Of a DNA stretch of 64,000 nt, positions 21,268-36,200 are shown in pieces. Both the position numbers and the translations under genes were made by a program. Where the stretch lies: positions 1,110,146 through 1,174,145 of the forward strand of contig RPFO01000097.1 in NCBI GenBank assembly GCA_009746045.1, read 5' to 3'. The notes beneath the pieces are model-generated. The model was not told where the DNA came from. It was given only the letters and a program-made list of their open reading frames with translations, and did no database searches. This DNA comes from Mesostigma viride. Taxonomy: Eukaryota; Streptophyta; Mesostigmatophyceae; Mesostigmatales; Mesostigmataceae. Numbering within the stretch: position 1 is the first letter of the stretch; each line of letters begins with the position of its first letter.

Positions 21268-24200
21268 GCACACGCACGCGCACGCGCACGCGCACGCGCG
21301 CGCGCACACGCAGGCGTGGAGACGGCCGAGATTGCGGGCATGGCGGTGAACGATGGCCGCGGGCCGGTGGTGGACAAGTTGTCGCAGATCCGCGCGTGGT
21401 ACCCCCACCTGGAGGCGCTGGGCGTGACCGCGATCTATTTTGGTTCGTGCCCGCCCATGTAACCTGTGGGTGTTTGCATGCGGATGTGTGGTGACGGAAG
21501 GTGTGTGCGGGTTGCATGACGGGACAGGGATGCGAACCCTCCAATGCTGTCGCTAGGCGCGGCAACCATCACTTGCGTCGGTTCGATCCAGTCATGCATC
21601 TGGTTTTACAGTAAATACGTGCAAACTGCGTGTTAAGTAGCCGGTAGATTTCGATATTGATTTCAAAGATAACAGCAGCTGCTTGAATAAGACGCGCGGT
21701 GCATGGGTGTCGACGAGGTGATTGTTGGCCTTTGCACCAACCACCCGACAAGCTGCGCGTTGTCCACCAAACCATCACCCAAGCTGCCAGGACCCAGGTA
21801 CGAATGGTGGGTTCCATGACCCCTGTCGAGCAGGTCCATGGCCGCATGGACTATGCCCTGGATTTACCCCACTGTCGCCATCCACACCCCATCCTGCCCG
21901 CTTGCTCACCCCACCTTGCCCCCATTGGACGACCCCCCACCATTTTGACTTGGTCCCATGCCGGGCGTGCAGGTCCGCTGTTTGAGAGCGGCACGCACGG
22001 CTATGACACGGCCGATTACTTCGCCATCGACCGGCGCCTAGGCGACGTGAGCGAGCACCACAGCAGAGGTTATAGTCAAGAAATATATAGTTTATACATG
22101 TTTTATGACTGTAGTATGCCAAGTAACAACAAGTTTTTTCGTACTCAGGACAACTGATATGGAACGGGCGTTCAAGTCTAAGCTAGCTGAAAACTAGGAT
22201 ACTATAGAACGGGTGTTCAAATCTAGGCTAGTCACCGCGGACAGTGGTGCCCATGTATGTGGCGTGGCCAAGCACCCTGGGGCGCTCCTGCTCCTGTGGA
22301 GGAAGGGGTGGCATCGTCTGTCGTTGATTGGGCCCATGACGCGCCCTCCGTGCTCGAAACTGATGTGCCCATTGTCCTTGTTGCGGCGCTTCCTTCGGAG
22401 TGTCTCCCTGGCTGTTTACCTTTTATTCCTGTCCGCCCTGTGCTCTTTGCCCAGCCCTGTGGTGTCCATGTATTGCCAGCTCGTTCCATTACATCCAGCT
22501 TGTTCCGTTAGATTCTGCCCCACACCGCCCCGTGGGCCCCTGGTGCTTGGCTCCACCAGCATGTCCCTTCTAAGAAAGAAAAGAAGTGCTTGCCCTTCCT
22601 CTCGGGCCCATCTTTTTCGCGTTCCACTCACTTGCATGCCAAACGAGTCACGTGCCTTAGCTGCCCCGCGGTTTGACCCGCTGTTTCCTTCCTTTCTTGC
22701 TTCTTCGCACACCTTCGATCTATCGTTCATACTCCTGCGCACATATATATGTGCGCACACCGATGGCCTGCCCACCCCCACCTACATGCACACTGAGGAC
22801 GCGCCCACCCCCGCCTACATGCGCACTGAGGACGCGGCCACCCCCACCTACATGCACACTGAGGACGCGGCCACCCCCACGTACATGCGCGATGAGGACG
22901 CGCCCACCCCCACCTACATGCACACTGAGGACGCGGCCACCCCCACCTACATGCACACTGAGGACGCGCCCACCCCCACCTACATGCACACTGAGGACGC
23001 GCCCACCCCCACCTACATGCGCACTGAGGACGCGCCCACCCCCACGTACATGCACACTGAGGACGCGCCCACCCCCACCTACATGCGCACTGAGGACGCG
23101 CCCACCCCCACCTACATGCACACTGAGGACGCGCCCACCCCCGCCTACATGCGCGATGAGGACGCGGCCACCCCCACGTACATGCGCACTGAGGACGCGC
23201 CCACCCCCACCTACATGCACACTGAGGACGCGCCCACCCCCACCTACATGCACACTGAGGACGCGCCCACCCCCACCTACATGCACACTGAGGACGCGGC
23301 CACCCCCACGTACATGCGCGATGAGGACGCGGCCACCCCCACGTACATGCACACTGAGGACGCGGCCACCCCCACCTACATGCGCACTGAGGACGCGCCC
23401 ACCCCCACGTACATGCGCGATGAGGACGCGCCCACCCCCACCTACATGCACACTGAGGACGCGGCCACCCCCACCTACATGCGCACTGAGGACGCGCCCA
23501 CCCCCACCTACATGCACACTGAGGACGCGCCCACCCCCACCTACATGCGCACTGAGGACGCGGCCACCCCCACCTACATGCGCACTGAGGACGCGCCCAC
23601 CCCCACCTACATGCACACTGAGGACGCGCCCACCCCCACCTACATGCACACTGAGGACGCGGCCACCCCCACGTACATGCGCGATGAGGACGCGCCCACC
23701 CCCACCTACATGCACACTGAGGACGCGGCCACCCCCACCTACATGCGCGATGAGGACGCGCCCACCCCCGCCTACATGCGCGATGAGGACGCGGCCACCC
23801 CCACGTACATGCACACTGAGGACGCGCCCACCCCCACCTACATGCACACTGAGGACGCGCCCACCCCCACCTACATGCACACTGAGGACGCGCCCACCCC
23901 CGCCTACATGCGCGATGAGGACGCGGCCACCCCCACCTACATGCGCACTGAGGACGCGGCCACCCCCACGTACATGCGCACTGAGGACGCGCCCACCCCC
24001 ACCTACATGCACACTGAGGACGCGCCCACCCCCACCTACATGCGCACTGAGGACGCGGCCACCCCCACGTACATGCGCACTGAGGACGCGGCCACCCCCA
24101 CCTACATGCACACTGAGGACGCGGCCACCCCCACCTACATGCGCACTGAGGACGCGCCCACCCCCACGTACATGCACACTGAGGACGCGCCCACCCCCAC

Positions 24201-27200
24201 CTACATGCACACTGAGGACGCGGCCACCCCCACGTACATGCGCACTGAGGACGCGCCCACCCCCACCTACATGCACACTGAGGACGCGGCCACCCCCACC
24301 TACATGCGCACTGAGGACGCGGCCACCCCCACGTACATGCGCACTGAGGACGCGGCCACCCCCACCTACATGCACACTGAGGACGCGGCCACCCCCACCT
24401 ACATGCGCACTGAGGACGCGCCCACCCCCACGTACATGCGCGATGAGGACGCGGCCACCCCCACCTACATGCGCACTGAGGACGCGGCCACCCCCACGTA
24501 CATGCGCGATGAGGACGCGGCCACCCCCACCTACATGCACACTGAGGACGCGGCCACCCCCACCTACATGCGCACTGAGGACGCGGCCACCCCCACGTAC
24601 ATGCGCGATGAGGACGCGGCCACCCCCACCTACATGCACACTGAGGACGCGCCCACCCCCACCTACATGCACACTGAGGACGCGGCCACCCCCACCTACA
24701 TGCACACTGAGGACGCGGCCACCCCCACCTACATGCACACTGAGGACGCGCCCACCCCCACCTACATGCACACTGAGGACGCGGCCACCCCCACGTACAT
24801 GCGCACTGAGGACGCGCCCACCCCCGCCTACATGCACACTGAGGACGCGCCCACCCCCACCTACATGCGCACTGAGGACGCGCCCACCCCCACCTACATG
24901 CGCACTGAGGACGCGGCCACCCCCACGTACATGCGCACTGAGGACGCGCCCACCCCCGCCTACATGCACACTGAGGACGCGCCCACCCCCACCTACATGC
25001 ACACTGAGGACGCGGCCACCCCCACGTACATGCGCACTGAGGACGCGCCCACCCCCACCTACATGCACACTGAGGACGCGCCCACCCCCACGTACATGCG
25101 CACTGAGGACGCGCCCACCCCCACCTACATGCGCGATGAGGACGCGGCCACCCCCACGTACATGCGCACTGAGGACACCGTCCCCCGCGCACACCTACTA
25201 CCTGCTACCCATGCGCACATCCACGTCCTCGTGTCATGACGACACATGTCTGTATTGGGATGCCGCCACCCCGCCTGCCCCCCAATGTGCCAGGTGCCCA
25301 CCTTCACCTCCATCGTGGGAGAGCTGCGTGCGCGCGGCATCCGCGTCATCTTGGACGGCGTGTTCAACCACACGGGCACGCGGTTCTTTGCGTTTCAAGA
25401 TGTGATGAGGCACGGCAGGCAGAGCCGATACGCCGACTGGTGTGTCACGCTGTGCATGCGACGGTGGCCCTGGCCATCTCAAGCCGTGCTGTGGACCGTG
25501 GGCGTTGTGCAGCTGTCCGTTATGATTTAAGATGAGGATGTGGATCATGTACTGTAACCATTTGCCTTCCGGTGAAAGTATCACGAGCCGCATCTTGCAG
25601 AAGCGCGGTCGTCAGAAGCAGACAAACCTTTATGTACCGCTCGTGTCACCACAGTTGCAATCGAGAGCCGTCTTTGTGGCCATTGTAATCACCACACGAC
25701 GGTCTAGGCGACCGTTTTTTTTTTCTTTTATTCGCTGTGCTCACGTGCTCTCAGCACATCTCTGTAGAATCTTCCTAACGGGCTCAGGGATAAGAGGGGG
25801 CCTTGAGATGGTCCCGCGGGCTTTGTCGATAATCCTTCACACTGTAGGCTGTGGACGACTTGCGCAACCGGTTCGCAACACCGAGGACGTTTGGTGCTGA
25901 GGTCATGGGGAGCATACTCCACCTGACCACGGCCCTTGACCGTGCGCCGCAGCATCCCTTGGAGTTCTTCCCAGAGCAGGGAGGCCTTCTCTTTTCCTTT
26001 CTGTGGGCCAGCACTGGACACGTCTCAGCCGCCGTCGTGGCAGGCACCGTGGCCTGCCAATCCGTGCGTGCATGGCCACTATGGACCTCAGCATGCGTGT
26101 GGTACAGGGCGACCACCGTATGCGTCCGTATTCTGGGCTCACGCCCCCCCATGACAGGATGACATACCCCCACCCCGCCCCATGACAGGATTGCATGGCC
26201 CTGGCTGGTCAGTGTTCTCCCCGTTTTACTCAATGCACTGGCAGGCGGTGCACGTCTCGTGTGTCTGACCACCTCGCCGTCACGGTACGTCGTGTGCAAA
26301 CGGGTTGCAACCAAGCATGTCGCTCGGTGTGTGCTGGCTGTGCCCCGTGTGATGCTTGGTGCTGGCCGCATGCCGCGTGGGTGCTGACTGCATGCTGCAC
26401 GTGCGCTGGGCGCTCCTCAGGTTCTTCCTCAGCGACGGCACCTCGCGCTACGGCAACTTCAAGTACCAGACGTGGGAGGGCCACCAGCACATGCCCAAGC
26501 TGAACGTCAACAACCAAGAGGCAAGCAAGCGCGTCCTAGGGGCATGTGGGCGCCGCGCGGGGGTTCATGCGCCGCTTAGAGGCACAACATAGAGTGCTGC
26601 CATCCCGGGGGGAAATGTGTCGGCATGTTGCGCGGACATGCTGGGGGAATAGATGGAGATGGGCATGTGCCGCCGTTCGTGAAAGTCCTACTATGAAAAC
26701 AATACATAGAATGCCGCATACGTCGCCTTGCAAGCTGTCTGCTACAGCGGCACTCGGTCGCTCTGCGGCCTTCAGAGTTTGCTCACCCTTGTGGCACCCT
26801 TCGTCTGGGCCGGCCCTCGCACAGTCGCACTCCCCCCCTCCCACTTAAGCAACATAAGGTTGGTGTCAAAAATCCAATGGGTGTTAAGTACCGCAATAAC
26901 AGTACTTTTTATCACTTGCCTGTTGATTGCTTCAAGGGGCTGCACGCTACTACCAGAGGGCACCAGTAGGCACGGCCCCATAGCCAGCGGGTAGTCTGGC
27001 GTCGTCGCATGCAACAACAAGCCACACACTCGCCCAGTAACAATCAAGAATACCTCTCACGATAAAGATCCGTCTGACGTCTGTCACGGCTGTCAGTCTA
27101 TTCCATCAACCCCGCACCAACACCGCGCTCAGGTGCGTGAGTATATCTTCCAGGTGGCGCGCTACTGGCTGAGCGAGGTGGGCGTGGACGGCTGGCGGCT

Positions 27201-30200
27201 TGACGTGGCGTCCGACATTGCACCCGAGTTCTGGGCACAGTTTGCGCCCGCGTGCAAGGTGGGGGGCATGCTGTAAATAGGCGATATTGTAAGGTGGGGG
27301 GCATGCTGTAAATAAGAGATATTGCAGAATGCCGGGCAGAGGGACATGCTGTGGTTGTTTTGAAGGTGGGGCGCCGTGCTGGTTGTAGGACGCGGTGTTC
27401 TTCGTGGTAGCTTGTAGGAGCTAATTCTATCAGGCGTGGTCATCGTCAGTTCTGTCATCTTTCTTCTGGTTATGCAAGCAAGACAGGCATGTTCGTGTTG
27501 AGCTGTCCTCCTTGCTATGCCTGCCAACAGTGCATCGTCCATAGTGGTGGGTTTTTCTTTTAACGCTGGTCATGCTAGCATGCTTGCCCGTGTTGCTGTA
27601 AGTGGCAAGAGTCATACATGAACAGCCTATGAAGGAAGTTTGTGTCCTGGGAAGTAACATGCATTATTCTGCCTGTCTGTGGGGCCTGTGATGGTACAGT
27701 GCCCAGTCATCTCGCATCGGTCAGTAACACACAAGTGGTGCATCGGCAGTTGAGATAGGGATGTTGGCATGGGCGCGGTATTGCCATGGACCTATGTAAG
27801 ATGTTATGGGCTGACGGTTCCCTGTTAAACTCACGCCCTCTTGGCCCATCCAATCTGTTGTGACCTCACCTGTGCTTCCACCCAGGCTGTCAAGAGCGAC
27901 TGCGTGTTGGTGGGAGAGTTGATCCACGGTAGGAACGCCCGCTCCTGTTTTTGAAGTAGAAGGAAGAAGGGAAACGGGGGGGGGGGGGGAGGTTAGGTAG
28001 GAGTGCTTGATGTGAAATGTCCACCTTGACTTTCAACCCTCCGCCCGTTACTCGAACCAAACCTTTCCTGAGCAGTTGGCATTCGCAGCCGCACACAACC
28101 TACCGCCCTCATTTTTGTTCTGTTGGTTCCCCGTACGTACGCAGGTAACTATAAGCTGTGGGTGGGCTCTGGCCGGCTGGACAGCTGCACCAACTACCAG
28201 CTGTCCAAGGTACGGGATGGACACGCGGCAGTGCCTTGCCAGGAGCCTGCTTGAGGCTATGCACCTCGCATCTATGGAGGCACATTTGAGAACCGCACGG
28301 GTCTTGCCACGGGTCCTCCCTAACACCCGCAACGCCGCATTCCAGGCACCACAGACATCACGGCCTACATGGCTTTTTAAGTGGCTTGGGAGGGAGCGCA
28401 GCTTTCGTTCTACCCGTGGAGGCAGACAGATGCTGGCGCACGAGCGCCGATGCACATCCCGTAACCTCTCGGGGCATATGTTTGCTTGCCACGAGGATGA
28501 CTGATCAACATAGCTACAATGCCTTGCCTTCCTGCTCACCCACTGTCAGGACCCCGCACCCGCACGTGTTTCGTGTTTCCACGTCGGCCTGGTCGCACAG
28601 GAAGCATCGTTTCATCGTGACAAGGCAGGGTGCCCTGGGGGAGCAGGACAGTGTGTGGTGGCTCTAGCGAGTGTGTCTGTTGGCTAATCACGACTCACGG
28701 GGTGTCCTGCCCTCTGCCACATCGCACGATGCGCGCAGGCCATCTGGAGCAGCCTCAATGACGCCAACTATTTCGAGCTGGCACACAGCATGCAACGAGT
28801 GAGTCTTAAGCCTCTGCCATGGCATCTGGGTGGTCACTGACGCAGGTTTGGTACATTTCGTTGCCCCCGCGTTCAGTGCCACGCCGCTCCGTGACAGCTC
28901 AGCCTGTCTGCTTCCAACCGGGATCCAAGTCCCAGCATTTTTTCCCCCTCGTTAGGTCAGACTGCTGGGGCCTGCTCAGTTGACGTGATGTCGGACTATG
29001 TTCCCAACCATGGACAGGGTTGCAGCACAGCGTGACGATACTCCCACAACTGCTTCGTTGCTTGTCGTGAGAGAACGTGAACCTACGAGATGGTGTACGC
29101 ATACCCCATCTGTGTTGTCTGTTTATCTTTCGTGGAAATCCAAGGCCCATGAGTGGGCCAGTGTTTTGGGACAGCTCATCCCTGAGCGGCCCCCTTGGTT
29201 TCTCATGTACCTCATCATAGACCTGCTTGTTTTGTCGTACACCCTCGTTAGCATCTGCCACTTACTGCTACGTTATACTTCGCAACAGATAGATAGCAAA
29301 GCCGTGTGCTTACCCGGCGCCTCTGCCACCTGTCTCGCGCCGTCGTGTACCCCTCCCAGGACATGGACCTGTACAAGGGCCTTGTCCTGTTCAACTTTTT
29401 GGGCAACCATGACGTCCCTCGCATCGCCTCGCAGGTGAGGGAAGGGGAAGAAACTTTAAATTGGCCGGGTACGTGCTTGCACGGAGGACAGGGGAGCGGT
29501 CAAGGCTGCATATGGGTACCCACAAGGACGGGTTGTCGTGCAAAGTGGGGTTAGGGCATAGCAGGAGAACCCGACGGGCTTGCTGGGGTGACAAGAACGG
29601 TGGCAGTGTATGGGGATCATAACCCAGGGTGGTTAGCTCTCGCATTCTTTACATGCACTTCTGCTGGAGAATGTTGGCGTTTTGGCACTGGTTCAATTCT
29701 GTGTTTAGTTAAGTGTGTGCTGTAGCTGGATGTCAAGCAAGACAGACGTGTTACAGACATGCTTGCTTGCTGACTCCTCCCAAAGGCAGGAAGGCTCCTC
29801 CGTGAGCTAACACATCCAGCAAATAAATGCTGCCGTTTCCAGCATGCTCCTGGATGCTAGGGCTGAGATCATCACAACTGTAGCAGGTGCCCCATTTGTT
29901 ATTGTAAGCACAGGCATGTCAAAGCCCGAGATAGACCAGCTACAACCTAGCCCATATGTCCGCGCTTCCTTTGCAGTCCCTGACGGTGGTTTCTGACGGT
30001 TTGTGTGCCATTATGTCTATGGCGGTCCTCGGGACCATCCCTCTCACCGTCCCTGGCAAATACTCTTCCCAGGCGCTGCACCCTGGCGTTACTATACGCC
30101 AACTGCCGCTGCTTTGCACGGCCATTCGTGTTTGTGTGTGCATGTGCCACATTCGCGATCCAGCCCCTTTGTGCCCCCCACCATTTTGTCCCCCACTCTC

Positions 30201-33200
30201 CCCAACCCCTTCGTCATCCCTTGCCTTCATTTTGTCCTGCCACCGCACACATATACCCCGTCTCTCTCTCCCCACTCAACTTCTCTCCGCTCGGTCTTCT
30301 GTTTGTCTTACTTACCTCCCTTCCGCTCGCTCTTCTTTGTGAATCTGTTGATGCCCTGGTTGGTGGCCTGCCCCCTCGTCCCTCGTTGCGCTTGCGTCAC
30401 CCCCGTATTGGATGCCCCCAGCTCAAGAACGCACGGCACTACGTGCTTGCGACCGCCGTGCTGATGACCGTCACCGGCGTGCCCTGCATCTACTACGGTA
30501 CGCGTAGCTGTGGGCCAACCGAGAGGCTCCCCCTTGCCTTTGCCTAGGACAAATCTAGTGGGCACCTTCGCTAGAGCATTGTCGTGGGGTGTTGGCTCTG
30601 GCATGGGTGCTCTCCCTTGCGGTTGACAGGAATGCAACCACCAGGGGTTCATGCGGCACTGGTTCATGCAACGCCGACAGATCCCACGCGGTGGTCCCCT
30701 ACGGACGCCTGCGGTCACATAGACCCGCGAGCCCTCATCCGTACAGCGACCACACATCCAGTGCCTTGGTGTTAGGGACACACAGTATGGCGATTACAAG
30801 AAGAGTGGGACGTTGGTGCTTGGACCTGCCCCACATGGTTTTGCAGTGCCTACATCCTGGCCACGTGAAGCTTCATGTTTCGAAAATCTTGTTTGTGTGC
30901 ATGCTTGCCGTGTACGCTTGTTCTTGGGCTTGCCGTGTACGCTGGTTCTTGGGCTTGCACTGTACGCTGGTTCTTGGGCTTGCCGTGTACGCTGGTTCTT
31001 GGACTTGCCGTGTTCGCTGGTTCTTGGGCTTGCCGTGTACGCTTGTTCTTGGGCTTGCCGTGTACGCTGGTTCTTGGGCTTGCACTGTACGCTGGTTCTT
31101 GGGCTTGCACTGTACGCTGGTTCTTGGGCTTGCCGTGTACGCTGGTTCTTGGGCTTGCACTGTACGCTGGTTCTTGGGCTTGCCGTGTACGCTGGTTCTT
31201 GGGCTTGCCGTGTTCGCTGGTTCTTGGGCTTGCACTGGTTGCTGGTTCTTGGGCTTGCCGTGTACGCTGGTTCTTGGGCTTGCCGTGTACGCTGGTTCTT
31301 GGGCTTGCACTGGTTGCTGGTTCTTGGGCTTGCCGTGTACGCTGGTTCTTGGGCTTGCCGTGTACGCTGGTTCTTGGGCTTGCCGTGTACGCTTGTTCTT
31401 GGGCTTGCACTGGTTGCTGGTTCTTGGACTTGCCGTGTTCGCTGGTTCTTGGGCTTGCACTGGTTGCTGGTTCTTGGGCTTGCACTGTACGCTTGTTCTT
31501 GGGCTTGCCGTGTACGCTGGTTCTTGGGCTTGCCGTGTACGCTGGTTCTTGGGCTTGCACTGTACGCTGGTTCTTGGGCATGCACTGTACGCTTGTTCTT
31601 GGGCTTGCCGTGTGCGCTGGTTCTTGGGCATGCACTGTACGCTTGTTCTTGGGCTTGCCGTATACGCTGGTTCTTGGGCAAGGAATCCGCTACAACGAAC
31701 CATAACCCACACGCTTACACTAACCATAGCCAGCGAGTTGTTGCAAGGCAGGTGGTGCAGGGGGGTGGCAGGGATGTTGGCAGGGCGAACGAGGGAGCCT
31801 TGGTCACGTGGGTGGGACACGCCAACCAACTCGTCATGTTGACCAACGCCTCTGTCTGGGCGCAGAGGCACGAAAGTAGACAGCAGCATGTTTTATCGTC
31901 CCGGTGTTGCTGCGTTTGGAATGGGTCGTTCTTCAATGTGCCATGCCTAGGTGGTTGGCGCCGATCTATGTCCTGTGGACCTGGCTGCCCATCCGCTGGT
32001 GGAGGACGGCTGTCTGACATGCCTTGCCGTCACCATACCATACCTTGCATTCTGATTTCTCTCCGCCCATGCCCTACCTCTTACTGCTCAGGTGACGAGT
32101 GCGGCATGCAGGGTGCGCCAGGTGGCCCCAACGGCGACCTGGCCATGCGTCGCCCGCTGCGGTTTGACCACACACCTGACAACGACGCGCACTTCGAGGC
32201 GACGCGCGAGCTGGTGCGGAAGGGCCATATGATTGGCATTGATGAGCGCCAGCTGATAGCAACGTTGTTTCGATTGGCATTGATGCATGCCGGCTGGTAG
32301 CACCGTTGTTTCGATTGGCATTGATGCGTGCCGGCTGGTAGCACCGTTGTTTCGATTGGCATTGATGCGTGCCGGCTGGTAGCAACGTTGTTTCGATTGG
32401 GATCGATGAGTGCCGGCTGGTAGCAACGTTGTTTCGATTGGGATTGATGAGTGCCAGCTGGTAGCAATGTTGTTTCGATTGGCATTGATGAGTGCCGGCT
32501 GGTAGCAACGTTGTTTCCATTAGATGGGCCCATGTAGGTATGCTGGACTGTTCTCAGGGAGACATGTCCCTCGTACAAGGGCCACCCGTCATGTTTACTC
32601 GCTTGTACTCGTGTGTGCGCTGCGTGTTGAGCTGCTGATCCGCGTGCTCGCATGGCTCGGGCAGAGCAGGTTACTCTGTGATTGTTTACACCACCCGCAT
32701 TGGTAGTTTTAATGCACCCTCAATTTCCGCCCTCGGCGAATTTTGAATTACCCTGGATGGATTGTTTGAAGACAAGTAGGGGCCCTGGCTTTTTTTATTA
32801 ATTTAAAATTCTTTGTTTGTTTTTTCGTCGTGCAGCCGTTCAAGGCAGCTGGGTATATATTTAATAGTATTCTTCTGTTTGTTTAGTCGATACAGCACGT
32901 GTACACGCGGCCGTCCCCTAGATTCGGCCGGCCCTTGTACATGTATTCCCTACTAACAACTGTCGAGTTCAGTGGAGTTGAGTTTATTCCCGCGCCGGTG
33001 TACCGACAGGGTTATTATAATACTGGATCCATAGACTGGTACTACTGATCCATAGACTGGACTAACAACTATACGGCATTCGACAGCTCTCGTCAAGCCC
33101 GATCCAGCTGCAGCATTAAAATCGCCGAAAGTCGCAGTTTTGACATACTTTTAAAGACTGTTTGTTTGTTTTTTCCACCAGGGTACCCCCCCAGAGCCTC

Positions 33201-36200
33201 CAAGATTTAGTACATTAATTTGCTTTGTTTGTTTTGTAAGGACTTATTTACCACGATCCACAGCCCTGGGAGTTAGTTCATTAAAATTTCTTTTTTTGTT
33301 TTAACGTTTTCGGGCGGAAATGTTTTTAGCAATTGTTTATTTCTTTAAACTACCAATGCGGGCGGTGTACGTGCACCTGCTGATATGCTTGGGGGTTTAT
33401 GACTCTATACATGCATACGTGCGCATGTTCGTTTCCATGAGGCCACCGGCCCCCTCGAGTTGAGGGTATTGAGCACAGCTGTGTGCTTCCATGCTTGCAT
33501 GCTGGTATCCTTGCACGCCCGCTGGCTTGCGCGCGTGGTCCTTGCGTGCCCGCTGGCTTGTGCGCGTGGTCCTTGCACGCCCGCTGGCTAGTGCGTATGG
33601 TCCTTGCACGTCCGCTGGCTTGTGCGTATGGTCCTTGCACGTCCGCTGGCTTGTGCGTGTGGTCCTTGCGTGCACGCTTGCTTGTGCGTATGGCGCGCAA
33701 GAGTCAAGAGGATGCCGGGTGGGGCGGGATGAAGCGCAGGGGAACTGCTCGCTGCAATATATGTTTTGCTGGGCATTTCTCAGGTAGGGTGCTTGCTTGT
33801 CGTATCTGCTCGGACTAATGCCAGGCATCTTTGCCCGCGGCTCATGTTGCCACGATGGGGTGGATTAGTTCTGGTAGTTTCGTCACCCCACGCACACAAG
33901 CAACCCTAGGTCGAACAAGTCGTGCATAAGCTGGTCCCAGACGTGTGCTGCGGTTCGCAAGTGGGTACATACTGTCGCATGCGTTCCCTTCTATCCTTCC
34001 TCTGTCGGATAAGGACCACGCAATCGAGTGCCGCTCTCCGTGCTGATTAGATTGGGGGGGTGTTACAATGCCCCCTTGACATCCCTGCTCACATGTTGTC
34101 GGTTACATCGGCGTCGGCTCCCGGGCATCCAGGTGGCGCTCCGCAAACAGCTCCCTGCGCTGAGCACAGGGGCTCTGGTGCTCCTGGGCAATACCAACCA
34201 GCAGTTCAGGTGAAATACAATGTCTGTCAACCACCGCTTTTGTCCTTGTCCAGTCGGCGTGCCGCGAGGCCAGAGTCCTGCACTTGTCTGCAACGGTGCC
34301 ATCGCTACCGCGCCTGCCATCGCTCCAGCTATCATCACCCATAGTTCAATGTCACGCGGTGCTCCATAGCCTAGTGGCTGAAAACAAATTACGGTCATCG
34401 TTTTATAAAAGGCCCCCCTCAATCGCTTAACCGGGGCATTGTTTGGGCTCGGGATCACTATAGCTAAGTACAACTCACAGTCATCGTGGTGTTTCAGTAC
34501 CGCACCTCTTGGAGCCATCGAAAAGCACCGTGCCGTAACCCCCAAACCCCTGCTTGGATTTGTCTCGTCAACATTCTCTCGGAGCCTGTTTGGGGATTGT
34601 ACTTTAGCTAATCGTAATTTGGTTTCGGCTACTGGGGTAGTGGGCCCTGTAAGCCTTGCCTGGGGCACGGGTATGTCTCCAGTTGGGTGTTGTGGTTTCA
34701 AATGTGCAGACTGCTTGCCTTCACGGGTACCCCCCTTAAAGCTAACGACCTCCTAGCTTACCCAAATTTGCTCTATGATGATGAGCAACTTCTTAATGGA
34801 GAGCCCTCAAAGATGAGGGTAGGTAGGTAGCTTCGGGACCGCTTAACCATCGGCAAAGAAACTTCGCCTTGAAAGTAAAAGCGTTAGGCATCCTTTTCAC
34901 GTGTTGAAGTCCTTGGTCCTTGCCATCCCTATCCACAAGAAGGTGCCTGTGGGCAGGGAACATTGGTTCAAGTCCTGGACACTCCGTGCAGTGTCCTCAT
35001 CACCCTGGCTACCTAGGCCCTGACTAGGTCCTGCCTAAGGCTCCTTTGCATCCTGCTTCCGACGTCACGGTCTTCTTTGCGGGCATGCCGTCTACACCGT
35101 CTTATTTGCGCTGGTGGGGCTGCCCTGATTTGACCGCGTGTTGACCCTTGTTGACCCGTGTTGACCTGTGTTGACCCGTGTTGACCCGTGTTGACCCGTG
35201 TTGACCCGTGTTGACCCGTGTTGACCCGTGTTGACCCGTGTTGACCCGTGTTGACCCGTGTTGACCCGTGTTGACCCGTGTTGACCGCGCGTATGTGTCA
35301 ATAGCCCCGTCTCTTGATATTTCCCGCCGCGTCAACTCAATGTGCCACGTCAACAGGCCCCCGTGCGGCCCTTGATCGTTCCTGCCGCCCGTCCCTGGAT
35401 CTGAGGCCCTGATTTCTCTGAGGCTGCATCTTCTAGGTTTCCACGTTTGTCACGCATTGCCCATGATCCCCCTCTGTCTTTGTTCTCGCATCGTCTTTGG
35501 TGTTGCTTTGCTCTCGAACCATCTTTCTTCTTGTTGTCTTTGGTGTTGCTTTGCTCTTGAACCATCTTTCTTCTTGTTGTCTTTGGTGTTGCTTTGCTCT
35601 TGAACCATCTTTCTTCTTGTTGTCTTTGGTGTTGCTTTGCTCTTGAACCATCTTTCTTCTTCTTGTCTTTGGTGTTGCTTTGCTCTCGAACCATCTTTCT
35701 TCTTGTTGTCTTTGGTGTTGCTTTGCTCTCGAACCATCTTTCTTCTTCTTGTCTTTGGTGTTGCTTTGCTCTCGAACCATCTTTCTTCTTGTTGTCTTTG
35801 GTGTTGCTTTGCTCTCGAACCATCTTTCGTCTTCTTGTCTTTGGTGTTGCTTTGCTCTTGAACTATCTTTCTTCTTGTTGTCTTTGGTGTTGCTTTGCTC
35901 TCGAACCATCTTTCTTCTTCTTGTCTTTGGTGTTGCTTTGCTCTCGAACCATCTTTCTTCTTCTTGTCTTTGGTGTTGCTTTGCTCTTGAACCATCTTTC
36001 TTCTTCTTGTCTTTGGTGTTGCTTTGCTCTCGAACCATCTTTCTTCTTCTTGTCTTTGGTGTTGCTTTGCTCTCAAACCATCTTTCTTCTTCTTGTCTTT
36101 GGTGTTGCTTTGCTCTCGAACCATCTTTCTTGTTGTTGTCTTTGGTGTTGCTGTGCTCTCGAACCATCTTTCTTCTTCTTGTCTTTGGTGTTGCTTTGCT

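Noticed and set aside
20960-21565. His-Thr and Cys-Val repeat ORFs
   Set aside because: They are translations of a (CA)n tract.
22778-25185. CRISPR-like array
   Set aside because: Repeats are contiguous without unique spacers, and the sequence is eukaryotic intron.
22213-25405. Very long ORFs (1008 and 910 codons on plus, over 820 on minus) as repetitive proteins
   Set aside because: They lie across a 33-bp tandem repeat inside an intron bounded by phase-matched amylase exons; openness follows from the repeat unit.
30589-32300. Leu/Cys/Trp-rich ORFs resembling membrane proteins
   Set aside because: They are translations of the 25-bp intronic minisatellite; the last part overlaps the real exon 15 only by chance of frame.
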